Counted from the first letter of the stretch, positions 29,926 to 41,017 are shown. The stretch is 41,306 nt of DNA from an uncultured Ruminococcus sp. (GCA_902779615.1 CACZCM010000007.1:1-41306), one strand, 5' to 3'. The notes: generated by a model from the letters alone, not told the origin. Program-made: numbers and translations.

Positions 29926-32900
29926 ATGGTGAATGTAAAGCCTGTAAAATTGGGAAGCACCACCCGAATGAGTTTCGGGAAGATCGACGAGGTCATCGGA
30001 ATGCCGAACCTTATCGAGATCCAGAAAAAATCTTATGAGTGGTTTTTAAACGAAGGGCTTAAAGAGGTCTTCAAGGACGTGTCGGGTATTTCGGATCACA
30101 GCGGCAATCTTGTGCTGGATTTTACCGATTATTTTCTCGACATTGCTCACCCGAAGCATTCGGTGATCGAGTGCAAGGAGCGTGACGCAACATACGCTGC
30201 GCCTCTCAGGGTTCAGGCGCGCCTTACTAACCGCGAGACCGATGAGATAAAGGTGTCTGAGGTCTATATGGGCGATTTCCCGCTCATGACCGAAAGCGGT
30301 ACATTCGTTATCAACGGCGCAGAGCGTGTTATTGTATCGCAGCTTGTCAGAAGCCCCGGCGTTTACTACAAGATGGATCACGACAAAACAGGTAAAGAGC
30401 TTTTTTCGTCAACTGTTATTCCGAACAGAGGCGCTTGGCTTGAGTACGAAAACGATATTAACGACGTGTTCTACGTTCGTATCGATAAAAACAGAAAGAT
30501 CCCCGTTACCGCATTCCTGCGTGCGCTGGGCTTAGGCTCTGACGAGGATATCCTCAGTTACTTCGGCGATGATGACAGAATGAAGGCTACCATTGCCAAG
30601 GACGGCTGCACAAACCAGGAGGACGGACTCCTTGAGGTTTACAGAAAGCTGCGCCCCTCGGAGCCGCCTACGGTGGAGAGCGCTCAGCAGCACATCGACA
30701 ACCTTTTCTTCGACCCGCGACGCTACGATATGTCCAAGGTCGGCAGATATAAATACAACAAAAAGCTCAGTCTTACAAGACGTATCACCGGACAAACTGC
30801 CGCAGAGCCTGTTGTCAATCCCAGAACGGGCGAGCTGCTTGTTATGGACGGCGAAACCATCACGAGAGAAAAGGCGAGGGAGATATCAGACGCAGGCGTC
30901 AGAGAGGTTCTTTTGAAGCTTGAAAACGACACGGTTATCAAGGTCATCTCCAATGGCATGGTAGACATGACAAAATATGTTGATTTCGATATCAGCGAAA
31001 AGTGCGAGATCAACGAGAAGGTTCGTTTCAGCGTTCTCTGCGAGATCCTTGACAGCGGTCTTGAAGGTGAAGAGCTTATTCAGGAATGCGCCAGACGCAA
31101 GGGCGATCTTGTACCGAACACTATTACCATTGATGATATATTCGCGTCCGTTAATTACATGAACAATCTTGCGTGCGGCGTCGGAACTACCGATGATATC
31201 GACCACCTCGGCAACCGCCGTATCCGCTGTGTCGGCGAGCTGCTTCAGAATCAGGTCCGCATCGGCTTCTCAAGACTTGAGCGCGTTGTTCGCGAGAGAA
31301 TGACTTTGCAGGCGCAGGACCTTGAGGGCATTACTCCTTCGTCGCTTATCAATATCCGCCCCGTGACGGCTGCCATAAAGGAATTCTTCGGTTCTTCGCC
31401 GCTGTCGCAGTTCATGGATCAGAACAATCCGCTGGCGGAGCTTACACATAAAAGAAGACTTTCCGCGCTCGGTCCGGGCGGTCTGTCGAGAGATCGCGCG
31501 GGATTCGAGGTTCGTGACGTTCACTACAGCCACTACGGCAGAATGTGCCCGATCGAAACGCCTGAAGGCCCGAACATCGGACTTATTTCTTACCTCGCTA
31601 CATTTGCAAGGGTAAATTCATACGGCTTTGTTGAAGCGCCTTTCCGAAAGATAGATAAGGAAACCGGCGTTGTTACCGATGAGGTAGTTTATATGACAGC
31701 CGATATGGAGGACGAATACATCGTTGCTCAGGCGAACGAGCCTCTCGACGAGAATCACAGATTTGTCCGCAAAAAGGTTCATGGACGTTACAGAGATGAG
31801 TTCGTGGAGCTTGAAGCAAAGCGATTTGACTTCATGGACGTATCGCCGAGAATGGTTGTTTCGGTTGCAACTGCGATGATCCCGTTCCTTGAGAACGATG
31901 ACGCAAACCGTGCTCTGATGGGCTCGAACATGCAGCGTCAGGCAGTGCCGCTGCTCACAACGGAAGCGCCTATCGTCGGTACGGGTATCGAGTACAAGGC
32001 AGGCGTTGACTCCGGCGTTTGTATCCTTGCCGAGGGTGACGGCGTTGTTACTCAGGTAAGCGCAAACCGCATTACGGTTCGTTACGATACTCACGGTGAA
32101 GACGCAGTGCTTGACGACACAGGCAAGGTCGTTGAATATGAAGTAACAAAGTTCCTGCGTTCAAACCAGGGTACTTGCATAAATCAGATCCCGATCGTTG
32201 AAGTTGGTCAGAGAGTAAAAGAGGGCGATGTGCTTGCGGACGGTCCTGCAACAGATCATGGTGAGATCTCGCTGGGCAAGAATGCTCTCATCGGCTTCAT
32301 GACATGGGAAGGCTACAACTACGAGGACGCCGTTCTGCTCAACGAGAAGATGGTGCGTGACGACTACTATACGTCAATTCATATTGAGGAGTACGAAACG
32401 GAAGCAAGAGAAACCAAGCTTGGACCCGAGGAGATCACACGTGAGATCCCGAATGTCGGCGAGGATCTGCTGAAAAACCTCAACGAAGAGGGTATTATCA
32501 GGATCGGCGCAGAGGTCAAGACGGGCGATATCCTTGTAGGTAAAGTAACGCCGAAGGGCGAAACGGAGCTTACCGCAGAGGAGCGGCTGCTGCGCGCTAT
32601 CTTCGGTGAGAAGGCTCGTGAGGTTCGTGATACTTCGCTCAGAGTGCCTCACGGCGAATACGGCACGGTCGTTGACGTAAAGGTGTTTACAAGAGAGAAC
32701 AGCGACGAGCTGCAGCCGGGCGTTAATAAGGTCGTTCGCTGCTATCTTGCTCAGAAGAGAAAGATCAGCGTAGGCGACAAGATGGCAGGACGTCACGGAA
32801 ACAAGGGTGTCGTTTCGAGGATACTGCCGCAGGAGGACATGCCGTTCCTGCCGGACGGTACGCCGCTCGATATCGTGCTCAACCCCTTGGGCGTACCTTC

Positions 32901-33852
32901 GCGTATGAACATCGGTCAGGTGCTTGAGGTGCATTTGGGCTATGCCGCAAAGGCTCTTGGCTGGAAGATCATGACCAGCGTATTTGACGGCGCGCATGAG
33001 CAGGACATTTTCGATATCTACAAAGATCTTGCTGTCAAGGCGAAAAACGGCGAGCTTCCGCCGCCTGCGTCGCCGAAGTTTATAGACTTTACGGAGTGCT
33101 TCGAGAAGGACGGCATTTCTATGGAGTGTAAGACTAAGGTGCGTGACGGCAGAACCGGCGAGTACTTTGACAACCCTGTTACAGTCGGATATATGTACTA
33201 CTTAAAGCTGCATCATCTCGTTGACGACAAGATCCATGCGCGTTCAACAGGTCCGTACTCACTCGTTACTCAGCAGCCCTTGGGCGGTAAGGCTCAGTTC
33301 GGCGGTCAGCGTTTCGGTGAGATGGAGGTTTGGGCGCTGGAGGCTTACGGCGCGGCATATACTCTTCAGGAGATCCTGACAGTTAAGTCCGATGATGTTG
33401 TAGGACGTGTTAAGACATATGAATCTATCGTAAAGGGCGAGAATATCCCGAAGCCGGGTATCCCCGAATCGTTCAAGGTGCTCATCAAGGAGCTTCAGTC
33501 GCTTGCGCTCGACGTTCGCGTTATCGATGACGAGGGCAATGAGATCGATCTCAAGCAGGATCTTGACGAAGAAACAAATCCGAAGGCAGTTGAAAACAGC
33601 GCATTCCCCGGTAAGAATGTTATCGTTTCAAAGGATATGCAGGGATTCAGCGCCGACGACAACCCCGAAAACAAGAGCATTTTTGGCGATTCCGATGTGC
33701 TTGACGATGTATATAACGACGACGCATTCTATGATGACGACGATTTCAACGAAGATGATGAAGATTTCGACGGCAGCGATCTTTCCGATGACGATTATTT
33801 CATTGATGAGGAGATCGATGAGAATGACTATTTCGGCGATGATGATCTTTAA
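29926..33852 (+). CDS. rpoB: RNA polymerase beta subunit
   Basis: RpoB forms half of the polymerase active-site cleft and binds rifampicin. The 1308-residue protein shows the rifampicin cluster [20 protein letters not shown], the [13 protein letters not shown] motif and the [17 protein letters not shown] region. In the cluster, the residue equivalent to E. coli Gln510 is Pro (P492); Asp516 (D498), His526 and Ser531 equivalents are unchanged. Residues from about 1243 to the end form an extreme Asp/Glu-rich tail (runs such as [16 protein letters not shown]) beyond the normal C-terminus. The ATG at 29926 has GGAGTGA 10 nt upstream. It is followed 20 nt later by rpoC. Ribosomal protein genes rplJ and rplL, the usual upstream partners, are absent. 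Confidence 0.98.
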   Translation: MVNVKPVKLGSTTRMSFGKIDEVIGMPNLIEIQKKSYEWFLNEGLKEVFKDVSGISDHSGNLVLDFTDYFLDIAHPKHSVIECKERDATYAAPLRVQARLTNRETDEIKVSEVYMGDFPLMTESGTFVINGAERVIVSQLVRSPGVYYKMDHDKTGKELFSSTVIPNRGAWLEYENDINDVFYVRIDKNRKIPVTAFLRALGLGSDEDILSYFGDDDRMKATIAKDGCTNQEDGLLEVYRKLRPSEPPTVESAQQHIDNLFFDPRRYDMSKVGRYKYNKKLSLTRRITGQTAAEPVVNPRTGELLVMDGETITREKAREISDAGVREVLLKLENDTVIKVISNGMVDMTKYVDFDISEKCEINEKVRFSVLCEILDSGLEGEELIQECARRKGDLVPNTITIDDIFASVNYMNNLACGVGTTDDIDHLGNRRIRCVGELLQNQVRIGFSRLERVVRERMTLQAQDLEGITPSSLINIRPVTAAIKEFFGSSPLSQFMDQNNPLAELTHKRRLSALGPGGLSRDRAGFEVRDVHYSHYGRMCPIETPEGPNIGLISYLATFARVNSYGFVEAPFRKIDKETGVVTDEVVYMTADMEDEYIVAQANEPLDENHRFVRKKVHGRYRDEFVELEAKRFDFMDVSPRMVVSVATAMIPFLENDDANRALMGSNMQRQAVPLLTTEAPIVGTGIEYKAGVDSGVCILAEGDGVVTQVSANRITVRYDTHGEDAVLDDTGKVVEYEVTKFLRSNQGTCINQIPIVEVGQRVKEGDVLADGPATDHGEISLGKNALIGFMTWEGYNYEDAVLLNEKMVRDDYYTSIHIEEYETEARETKLGPEEITREIPNVGEDLLKNLNEEGIIRIGAEVKTGDILVGKVTPKGETELTAEERLLRAIFGEKAREVRDTSLRVPHGEYGTVVDVKVFTRENSDELQPGVNKVVRCYLAQKRKISVGDKMAGRHGNKGVVSRILPQEDMPFLPDGTPLDIVLNPLGVPSRMNIGQVLEVHLGYAAKALGWKIMTSVFDGAHEQDIFDIYKDLAVKAKNGELPPPASPKFIDFTECFEKDGISMECKTKVRDGRTGEYFDNPVTVGYMYYLKLHHLVDDKIHARSTGPYSLVTQQPLGGKAQFGGQRFGEMEVWALEAYGAAYTLQEILTVKSDDVVGRVKTYESIVKGENIPKPGIPESFKVLIKELQSLALDVRVIDDEGNEIDLKQDLDEETNPKAVENSAFPGKNVIVSKDMQGFSADDNPENKSIFGDSDVLDDVYNDDAFYDDDDFNEDDEDFDGSDLSDDDYFIDEEIDENDYFGDDDL

Positions 33853-33872
33853 TTAAGGGAGGAAAAAGAACT

Positions 33873-36800
33873 ATGGCATTTAATGCATTCAACTCTGTGA
33901 AGATAGGTCTTGCATCTCCTGATCAGATAAAATCTTGGGCTTATGCCGAGGACGGCGAGGTCAAGAAACCTGAAACCATTAACTACAGAACACTGAAGCC
34001 CGAAAGAGACGGACTTTTCTGTGAACGTATTTTTGGACCGCAGAAGGACTGGGAGTGCAACTGCGGAAAGTATAAGAGAGTTAAGTACAAGGGTAAGATA
34101 TGCGAAAACTGCGGAGTTGAGATCACTCGCTCCAAGGTAAGAAGAGAGCGAATGGGCTACATAAGCCTTGCCGCTCCCGTATCGCACATTTGGTACTTCA
34201 AGGGTATCCCGTCAAGGATCGGTCTTATGCTCGATATCTCCCCGAGGACGCTTGAGAAGGTGCTTTACTTCGCGGCATATATCGTAACAGATCCGGGCGA
34301 AGCCAGAGAGCTGAAAGTGTGTCAGTGCCTTTCCGAAACAGAATATCGTGAGCTTAAAGAGAAGTATGACGATGATTTCAAGGCGGAAATGGGCGCAGAG
34401 GCGATCAAGGAGCTGCTTCAGAGGATCGATCTTGACGAGCTTTCCAAGCAGCTGAAGGAAGAGCTCGACGGCGCAACGGGACAGAAAAAGGTACGGCTTA
34501 TCAAGCGTCTTGAGGTCGTTGAGGCGTTCAGGCTTTCGGGCAATCGTCCCGAATGGATGATACTTGATGTTATCCCCGTTATCCCCCCGGATATTCGACC
34601 GATGGTGCAGCTTGACGGCGGACGCTTTGCAACGAGCGACCTGAACGATCTGTACCGCAGAGTTTTAAACAGAAACAACCGTCTGCGTAAGCTTATCGAG
34701 CTTGAAGCGCCCGACATAATTATCCGCAACGAGAAGCGTATGCTCCAGGAGGCTGTTGATGCGCTGATCGACAACGGCAGACGCGGCAGACCCGTAACAG
34801 GACCGAATAACAGAGCGCTGAAATCGCTGTCCGATATGCTTAAAGGTAAGCAGGGACGTTTCCGTCAGAACCTGCTCGGCAAGCGTGTTGACTATTCGGG
34901 ACGTTCGGTTATCGTTGTAGGTCCTGAACTTAAAATGTATCAGTGCGGTCTTCCGAAGGAAATGGCGCTCGAGCTGTTCAAGCCGTTCGTTATGAAAAGA
35001 CTTTGCGAAACAAAGAAGGCTCAGAACATCAAGGCTGCCCGCAAGGCGGTAGAGCGTTCAAGCCCCGAGGTTTGGGACGCGCTCGAAGTAGTTATCAAGG
35101 GTCACCCTGTAATGCTTAACCGCGCGCCCACGCTTCACAGATTAGGTATCCAGGCGTTCGAACCGGTGCTTGTTGAGGGTCGCGCGATCAAGCTTCACCC
35201 GCTCGTTTGTACTGCGTTTAACGCGGACTTTGACGGCGACCAGATGGCAGTTCACGTTCCGCTTTCCGCCGAAGCGCAGGCTGAGGCAAGATTCCTGATG
35301 CTTGCTTCAAACAACCTTCTGAAGCCGTCGGACGGTAAGCCTGTAACCGTTCCTACGCAGGATATGATCCTTGGTTCGTATTATCTGACGCTCGACAAAG
35401 CAGGCGAAAAGGGCGAGGGCAAGGTATTCCGTGATATCAACGAGGCGATGATGGCGTATGAAACAGGTGTTATCAGCCTTCATGCGAATATAAAGGTTCG
35501 CCGCGAGGAGGAGTACAACGGAGAGATGATCTCGGCGATCGTTCCCACGACTGTCGGTAAGATCATTTTCAACCGTCCTATCCCTCAGGATCTCGGATTT
35601 GTTGACAGAAGCATTCCCGGAAACGAGCTTAAATTTGAGGTCGATTTCCTTACAGGCAAGAAGCAGCTGGGGCAGATCATCAAGAAGTGCCTGGAGAAGC
35701 ACGGCACACAGACTACTTCCGTTGTTCTTGACGCAATAAAGGCGCAGGGTTATAAGTATTCGACTAAGAGTGCGATCACGGTCGCAGTCTGCGATGCGAC
35801 TATCCCGCCGCAGAAAAAAGAACTTATTGCCGAAGCAGAGAAAAAGGTCGACAAGATCTATAATATGTATAACATGGGCTTGCTCTCCAACAACGAGCGT
35901 TACGCCCGTGTGCTGAAGGTGTGGGAGAAGACGACCGACGAGGTAACTGCCGCACTTCAGGGCAATCTGGACAGATACAATCCGATCTACATGATGGCAG
36001 ACTCGGGCGCCCGTGGTTCTATGAGCCAGATCCGTCAGCTTGCCGGAATGCGAGGACTTATCGCAAATACATCGGGTAAAACTATCGAGATCCCGATTCG
36101 TGCAAACTACCGTGAAGGTCTGAATATCTTGGAGTACTTCATTTCTTCCCGTGGCGCGCGAAAGGGTCTTGCCGATACCGCACTTCGAACAGCGGACTCC
36201 GGATACCTTACAAGACGACTTGTTGACGTATCTCAGGAAGTTATTATTTATGAAGATGACTGCCACACAAAGAGCGGTCTTGAGATCTTCGACATAAAAG
36301 AAGGAAAGCAGCTTATTGAGGAGCTTTCCGAAAGACTTGTCGGCAGATTCCTGCTTGATGACTTTGTAGACAAGGATACAGGCGAGGTGCTTGTATCAAA
36401 GGATAAGCTTATGGATACAAATGACGCAAAGCTTATCGTTGACGCAGGCACGGAAAAAATTACAGTTCGTTCTGTTATCGGCTGCCGCGCAAAGCATGGT
36501 GTATGCCGTAAGTGCTACGGTTCGAACCTTGCGAACGGACAGGCAGTCACAGTTGGCGAAGCAGTCGGAATTATTGCGGCGCAGTCGATCGGTGAGCCGG
36601 GCACGCAGCTTACGATGAGAACGTTCCACACCGGCGGCGTAGCGTCCAGTGAAGATATCACACAGGGTCTTCCCCGTGTAGAGGAGCTTTTTGAAGGCAG
36701 AAAGCCTAAGCATCTTGCGATACTTGCGGAGATCTCCGGTAAGGTAAGCTTCGAGGAGATCAAGGGCAACACGCACGTTGTCATTCGTGATCCCGAAACC

Positions 36801-37451
36801 ATGGACGAGAGATCGTATCTCATTCCCTTTGGCTCGAGAGCGATCGTCGAAGAAGGCTCGATCATCGAAAAGGGCAGCAAGATCACCGAGGGCTCGTCAA
36901 ACCCGCACGATATTCTTGCGATCCTCGGCCCCGATGACGTTCAGAATTATCTGATCCAGGAAGTACAGAAGACGTATCGTATGCAGGGCGTTGAGATCAA
37001 CGATAAGCATATCGAGGTAATTGTCCGTCAGATGATGAAGAAGGTAAAGATCGAAGACGGCGGCAATACGCAGTTCTTTACAGGCACGCTTGCCGAGAAG
37101 AACGATGTTCTGGCTGCAAATGAGGAGATCAGAGAGCGTATTGAAAACGGCGAAACTGATCTTAAAGAGGCTGAGTTCAGCCAGCTGCTGCTCGGTATTA
37201 CGAAGGCGTCGCTGGCTACGGATTCGTTCCTGTCGGCCGCATCTTTCCAGGAAACAACGAGAGTTCTCACCGATGCAGCTATTAAGGGTAAGGAAGACCC
37301 GCTGCTCGGCTTGAAGGAAAATGTTATCATTGGTAAGCTTGTGCCCGCAGGTACAGGTATGAACCGCTACAACTCGATCACTCTTATCGATAAAGAGAAG
37401 GCAGAAGAAGCTTCATCCGCTGAAAATGCCGATACCGATATTGAAGAGTAA
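33873..37451 (+). CDS. rpoC: RNA polymerase beta' subunit
   Basis: RpoC supplies the catalytic Mg2+ site of RNA polymerase. The 1192-residue protein has the N-terminal zinc-binding site C62, C64, C77 and C80 and the universal [12 protein letters not shown] motif with Mg ligands D452, D454 and D456. It also shows the bridge-helix/trigger-loop regions ([39 protein letters not shown]) and the second zinc site [13 protein letters not shown]. It has the compact Firmicutes size, without the large proteobacterial insertion. RBS GGGAGGA lies in the 20-nt gap after rpoB. A strong terminator ends the two-gene operon. Confidence 0.98.
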   Translation: MAFNAFNSVKIGLASPDQIKSWAYAEDGEVKKPETINYRTLKPERDGLFCERIFGPQKDWECNCGKYKRVKYKGKICENCGVEITRSKVRRERMGYISLAAPVSHIWYFKGIPSRIGLMLDISPRTLEKVLYFAAYIVTDPGEARELKVCQCLSETEYRELKEKYDDDFKAEMGAEAIKELLQRIDLDELSKQLKEELDGATGQKKVRLIKRLEVVEAFRLSGNRPEWMILDVIPVIPPDIRPMVQLDGGRFATSDLNDLYRRVLNRNNRLRKLIELEAPDIIIRNEKRMLQEAVDALIDNGRRGRPVTGPNNRALKSLSDMLKGKQGRFRQNLLGKRVDYSGRSVIVVGPELKMYQCGLPKEMALELFKPFVMKRLCETKKAQNIKAARKAVERSSPEVWDALEVVIKGHPVMLNRAPTLHRLGIQAFEPVLVEGRAIKLHPLVCTAFNADFDGDQMAVHVPLSAEAQAEARFLMLASNNLLKPSDGKPVTVPTQDMILGSYYLTLDKAGEKGEGKVFRDINEAMMAYETGVISLHANIKVRREEEYNGEMISAIVPTTVGKIIFNRPIPQDLGFVDRSIPGNELKFEVDFLTGKKQLGQIIKKCLEKHGTQTTSVVLDAIKAQGYKYSTKSAITVAVCDATIPPQKKELIAEAEKKVDKIYNMYNMGLLSNNERYARVLKVWEKTTDEVTAALQGNLDRYNPIYMMADSGARGSMSQIRQLAGMRGLIANTSGKTIEIPIRANYREGLNILEYFISSRGARKGLADTALRTADSGYLTRRLVDVSQEVIIYEDDCHTKSGLEIFDIKEGKQLIEELSERLVGRFLLDDFVDKDTGEVLVSKDKLMDTNDAKLIVDAGTEKITVRSVIGCRAKHGVCRKCYGSNLANGQAVTVGEAVGIIAAQSIGEPGTQLTMRTFHTGGVASSEDITQGLPRVEELFEGRKPKHLAILAEISGKVSFEEIKGNTHVVIRDPETMDERSYLIPFGSRAIVEEGSIIEKGSKITEGSSNPHDILAILGPDDVQNYLIQEVQKTYRMQGVEINDKHIEVIVRQMMKKVKIEDGGNTQFFTGTLAEKNDVLAANEEIRERIENGETDLKEAEFSQLLLGITKASLATDSFLSAASFQETTRVLTDAAIKGKEDPLLGLKENVIIGKLVPAGTGMNRYNSITLIDKEKAEEASSAENADTDIEE

Positions 37452-37466
37452 TAATAAAACTATATG

Positions 37467-37500
37467 GAAGAGTGCTCATTAAGGGCGCTCTTCTTTTATT
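37467..37500 (+). terminator. Terminator of rpoB-rpoC
   Basis: A 9-bp stem (GAAGAGTGC 37467-37475 with 37485-37493, one G-U pair) is followed by TTTTATTG. Confidence 0.88.
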
Positions 37501-37579
37501 GTATATCAATGTTATATTCACAACGTGTTGCATTTTTGAGTCTGCTGCCGATTGTTATTAATAGAAGGAGGTTAGAACT

Positions 37580-37627
37580 ATGGCAACACTGATCTGCAAG
37601 CGAGGGATCAGATATCGGTCAGAGTAA
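37580..37627 (+). CDS. Possible 15-codon leader peptide
   Basis: An ATG at 37580 follows one of the strongest ribosome binding sites in the window (AGAAGGAGG at 37563-37571) and opens MATLICKRGIRYRSE before TAA. The peptide is basic and has no known relatives that I can name. It lies in the leader of a sigma/anti-sigma operon, upstream of a long hairpin, so it may be a regulatory upstream ORF. Confidence 0.4.
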   Translation: MATLICKRGIRYRSE

Positions 37628-37654
37628 GCTTGGACGTAACTGGAGAGCGGCAGA

Positions 37655-37752
37655 ATATCCGCAGGAATTTGCTTGCGAGCTAATGTTCGCTGCGGGGATA
37701 TCTAACGGTTAGAGAAAAGTAGAATGGAACTTGCCTGCGGACGCTTGTCCGC
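37655..37752 (+). promoter_or_regulatory. Structured leader of the second ECF operon
   Basis: Stem one pairs ATATCCGCAG (37655-37664) with CTGC-GG-GGATAT (37690-37701), with an inner GCGA/TCGC pairing. Stem two is GCGGAC (37737-37742) with GTCCGC (37747-37752) over GCTT, just before the sigma RBS GGGAGGTGA. I could not place a convincing housekeeping promoter in 37501-37579. Confidence 0.5.
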
Positions 37753-37766
37753 CCGGGAGGTGAATT

Positions 37767-38324
37767 ATGACAGGCTCGGAATATGCAGGACTTTTGCGTG
37801 CTTCACAATATGATGCGCATAAGGCTCTGTTTGATGAATATATCAGCTATGTGTATACTATTGTATGGGCGCGTATTCGCAGTGTCGGAAGCTATGAGGA
37901 TGCGCAGGAATGTGTGAGCGATGTATTTGCATCGATCTATTTGCACCTTGAAGGGGAGAATTATGAAGGCGATCTTAAAGGTATCGTATCACTTATCTCA
38001 AAAAGACGTGCCGTGGATATGTACAGACGGCTTAGCCGCCGATCGGATTTGACCTATAATATCAGCGACAGTGAACTGGCAGCAATCTCGTCCGATTTTG
38101 ACATCGAGGAAAATGCAGAGTCGGAATTTGATAACAGCAGACTTATTGACGCTTTGGAGAGTTTGGGAGAGCCTGATTCAACGATCGTAATACAGAAATA
38201 TTTTTATGATCGGTCGTCACGGGAGATCGGAGAAATGTTGGATATGAGGGCGTCTGCGGTGCGAATGAGGTGCAGCCGAGCATTAAAGCGGTTAAGATCT
38301 ATGCTGAGTGATCTGGAAGGGTGA
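37767..38324 (+). CDS. ECF-type sigma factor (second)
   Basis: This 185-residue protein has sigma region 2 (YISYVYTIVWARIRSVGSYE, ECVSDVFASIYLHLEG, LISKRRAVDMYRRLSRR) and region 4 (GEPDSTIVIQKYFYDRSSRE, IGEMLDMRASAVRMRCSRAL). The helix-turn-helix contacts the -35 element. GGGAGGTGA gives a near-perfect RBS for the ATG at 37767. The stop overlaps the start region of the next gene, a common arrangement for a sigma with its anti-sigma. It is not closely similar to the first ECF factor at 28421-28975. Targets are unknown. Confidence 0.92.
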   Translation: MTGSEYAGLLRASQYDAHKALFDEYISYVYTIVWARIRSVGSYEDAQECVSDVFASIYLHLEGENYEGDLKGIVSLISKRRAVDMYRRLSRRSDLTYNISDSELAAISSDFDIEENAESEFDNSRLIDALESLGEPDSTIVIQKYFYDRSSREIGEMLDMRASAVRMRCSRALKRLRSMLSDLEG

Positions 38325-38326
38325 AT

Positions 38327-39733
38327 ATGATGAAAAAGCTATTATTAAAAACGAATAAGATGAATGACATTGAGGTGCAGCGGCTGTCAAAACATCTGAA
38401 ATTGCCGCTTAATGATACGGACAGAATGTTTAAACTGAGTGAGATCAAGTTGGAAGATATGAAAAAGAGTGAAAATTTCGACGGCAGTTACGAACGGCAT
38501 GATAATACCGAATGTTTCGAGGTGCTGACAAGCTCCGCTGCGCCTGTTTGGAGTTCGTTTTTGCGTTATGCGGCTGCAGTTGCTGTTATTGTCGCTGCGG
38601 GTGGGTCGCTGGTGATGTTACATGCAGTCGTGCCGGGTGTGTCCGATAATTACGTTGGTTCGGTAGAAACTTACGAAAACGCTGCGAACGATAATGGCGC
38701 AGAAGAAAAATGTTATGTGTCGGAAGCGGAGGGGGTTGCATCGACAGCTGAATCGCAGATGATTACCGACAGTTCGGCTGATGAAACGAGCCGTGCGTTA
38801 AATAAATCTGCATTGGATAGCAGCGCCGAAAGCCCGGCAGATAATGCCGAAAGTAAAAGTGAGTCAGGCAACCGGCGCAGTGACACGAAAGGATCACAGA
38901 CGATAATTGACAGTCGAGCTGATGAAACAAGCCGTGCGTTAAAAAAATCTGCATTGAATAGCAGCGCTGCAAGCCCGGCGGAAAATGCCGAAAGTAAAAG
39001 TGCGTCAGGTACCGGGCGCAGTAACACGAGTGATTACTCGAACTCGGAGAAGTGGAACGATGAAAGCGTAATTGATGATCGTGAAGCGGCAGAAAGCAGC
39101 GCCGAGGTCGGATCCGAGAGCAGCGGCGCCGGCAAGCGCGGCAGCGGCGAAGATGATGAGGAGATCCATAGCGCAATGAAGGGTATAACAAGCGAAGAGC
39201 GGCTCAAGATGGTTACAGGAAGCATGACGGTGAGAGAAGCCATCGAGATCTTAGGCGAGCCGGAATTTTTTGACGATATCGGCGGCGATTCGATTGAAGA
39301 TCACAGCGAAAACGATATTGCCTATTACACGACCGATGATTACAATACAATGCTGTTTATCGAGTACGATACACTTGATGACAAAGCGCTCGATGTTTAC
39401 AGAGAGGTCGATTTGATGTATGATGGCAGTTACGACAGTAATCCTTGGTTTTTTGTTACAAAGTCGCTGACCTCAATGAAATCAGATCCCGAGAACAGAA
39501 CGTTCGACTGCGTGGTTATAGATTTTGACCCCGATCATAATAGCGTGAATGTTGTGTGTCCTCAGTATTTAATGTTCGAAAAGGCGGTGTGCAGGCTTAC
39601 CGATGAACAGACGGAAATGCTTGTGAACAGCGGCTGCGGTTCGCTCTCATCGCTGCGCATAACTCACTCAGACGTGATAGAAGAATCGTATCCGGAGGGC
39701 ATATTCGCAGAATCGGTAGATATTTTTAAGTAA
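38327..39733 (+). CDS. Membrane anti-sigma-like protein with Ser-rich duplicated linker
   Basis: This protein of about 468 residues has a charged cytoplasmic part (about 1-78), one TM helix (about 79-103), a Ser/Ala/Glu-rich linker made of two 47-residue repeats, and a C-terminal extracellular domain of about 190 residues (TSEERLKMVTGSMTVREAIE onward) that I do not recognise. The VREAIEILGEPEFFDDIGG stretch loosely resembles SmpA/OmlA-type modules. The anti-sigma role is inferred from overlap with the sigma gene. ATGs at 38327 and 38330 and a GTG at 38321 are all possible; GGAAGGGTGA fits the ATGs. A terminator follows. Confidence 0.7.
   Translation: MMKKLLLKTNKMNDIEVQRLSKHLKLPLNDTDRMFKLSEIKLEDMKKSENFDGSYERHDNTECFEVLTSSAAPVWSSFLRYAAAVAVIVAAGGSLVMLHAVVPGVSDNYVGSVETYENAANDNGAEEKCYVSEAEGVASTAESQMITDSSADETSRALNKSALDSSAESPADNAESKSESGNRRSDTKGSQTIIDSRADETSRALKKSALNSSAASPAENAESKSASGTGRSNTSDYSNSEKWNDESVIDDREAAESSAEVGSESSGAGKRGSGEDDEEIHSAMKGITSEERLKMVTGSMTVREAIEILGEPEFFDDIGGDSIEDHSENDIAYYTTDDYNTMLFIEYDTLDDKALDVYREVDLMYDGSYDSNPWFFVTKSLTSMKSDPENRTFDCVVIDFDPDHNSVNVVCPQYLMFEKAVCRLTDEQTEMLVNSGCGSLSSLRITHSDVIEESYPEGIFAESVDIFK
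38753..39034 (+). repeat. 141-bp in-frame tandem duplication
   Basis: Two adjacent copies, 38753-38893 and 38894-39034, encode 47 residues each. They share ADETSRAL.KSAL.SSA.SP, A.NAESKS and SG. The copies differ at many positions, so the duplication is not very recent. Confidence 0.9.
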
Positions 39734-39754
39734 AGTCAGGGTAAAGAATAGAAA

Positions 39755-39796
39755 ATGGGAACAGCGTTCTGAAAGCTGTTCCCATAATTTTTTTAA
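39755..39796. terminator. Bidirectional terminator between convergent genes
   Basis: An 11-bp stem (ATGGGAACAGC 39755-39765 with 39775-39785) is followed by TTTTTTT on the plus strand and flanked by AAAA on the left. It can serve both the anti-sigma gene and the minus-strand flavodiiron gene. Confidence 0.88.
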
Positions 39797-39847
39797 AGTT
39801 TTAGATCAAGCATTTCTCAAAAGGCTAGCCGCCGGAGAAATTGTGCG

Positions 39848-41017
39848 TTAGCCCTTAACCAACTCGTCAGCAAGCTTCTCAAGATTCGGGATATCGGAAT
39901 CCTTCAGTGAGGACTTGATGGTGACTGTGTTTTCACAAAGCTTGATGTCTTTGAGCTGTTCAATGATCGGCTTGATCGTGCGTGCAGCAGAGGGCGCCCA
40001 TGAGCCGTTTTCAATAATGGCAATGGTTCTGTTCTTGTAGCCCTTCGATACGAGCTTGTTTACAAATGCAAGCATCGGAGGGAAAACGCCGCCGTCATAG
40101 GACGCCGACATCAGTACAAGACGGTCATAGCGGAATGCGTCCTCGATCGCTTCTGCCATATCGTCGCGGGCAAGATCAAAGAATGTTACTTTCTCTGCGC
40201 CTTTCTTCTCAAGGATCTCCTTGAATTTCTGCGCGGCAGCGGCTGTGTTGCCGTGAATGGAAGCGCAGGCGATAGTGATGCCCTTGTCCTCGGGTTCGTA
40301 TTTGCTCCATGTGTTGTACTTGTCGATGTAATAAGAAATGTTTTCGTTGAGAACGGGACCGTGCAGTGAGCAGATAGTTTTGATCTCGCAGCCGGAAAGC
40401 TTTTTCAAAACAGCCTGCACCTGCGCGCCGTATTTGCCGACAATGTTAAAGTAATAGCGTCTTGCCTCGCATGCCCAGCCTTCGTCGTCCTCAGCGTCGA
40501 GAGTGCCGAATTTACCGAAAGCGTCTGCGGCAAAGAGTATTTTATCGGTGGGATCATATGTCATCATGACCTCCGGCCAGTGGACCATGGGAGCTGTGTA
40601 GAACTTGAGGGTATGCTTTCCTAGTGAAAGCTCGCCGCCGTCCTTTACGGTAACGGAGCGGCCGCCGAGATCAATATCAAAGAACTGACCGAGCATCTGG
40701 AATGTTTTTGCGTTTCCCACAAGCTTCATATCGGGGTATTTTTCAAATACAGCGGCAAGAGAGCCGGAATGATCCGGTTCAACGTGCTGAACAACGATAT
40801 AATCGGGTGTTTTTCCGTCAAGAGCTTTTGTAAGGTTATCGAGCCATTCGTAAGTTTTGCGGCTGTCTACGGAATCCATAATGGCGATCTTCTCATCTTT
40901 GATAAGATAGGAGTTGTACGCCATACCTTCGGGAACGATATACTGACTTTCAAAGAGATCAAGGGTCTTATCGTCCACGCCAATGTAAACGACCGAATCG
41001 CTGATATTAAAATTCAT
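39848..41017 (-). CDS. fprA: Flavodiiron protein (FprA family, O2/NO reductase)
   Basis: This 389-residue cytoplasmic protein reduces oxygen to water, or NO to N2O, and protects anaerobes. The N-terminal metallo-beta-lactamase-like domain carries a full di-iron ligand set: H78, E80, D82, H83 (QHVEPDHSG), H146 (MVHWPEV), D165 (AADAFG) and H219 (SLHGP). The flavodoxin domain starts near residue 248 (ITIACASIHGNTAAAA) and binds FMN. No rubredoxin domain is fused. The ATG at 41017 is preferred over the GTG at 41026, because AGGTGT at 41030-41025 is the RBS and covers the GTG. It is a single-gene unit with its own promoter. Confidence 0.96.
   Translation of the reverse strand: MNFNISDSVVYIGVDDKTLDLFESQYIVPEGMAYNSYLIKDEKIAIMDSVDSRKTYEWLDNLTKALDGKTPDYIVVQHVEPDHSGSLAAVFEKYPDMKLVGNAKTFQMLGQFFDIDLGGRSVTVKDGGELSLGKHTLKFYTAPMVHWPEVMMTYDPTDKILFAADAFGKFGTLDAEDDEGWACEARRYYFNIVGKYGAQVQAVLKKLSGCEIKTICSLHGPVLNENISYYIDKYNTWSKYEPEDKGITIACASIHGNTAAAAQKFKEILEKKGAEKVTFFDLARDDMAEAIEDAFRYDRLVLMSASYDGGVFPPMLAFVNKLVSKGYKNRTIAIIENGSWAPSAARTIKPIIEQLKDIKLCENTVTIKSSLKDSDIPNLEKLADELVKG

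Noticed and set aside
31384..31470. Rifampicin-resistant rpoB allele
   Set aside because: Asp516, His526 and Ser531 equivalents are unchanged; the single Pro at position 510 is not enough evidence.
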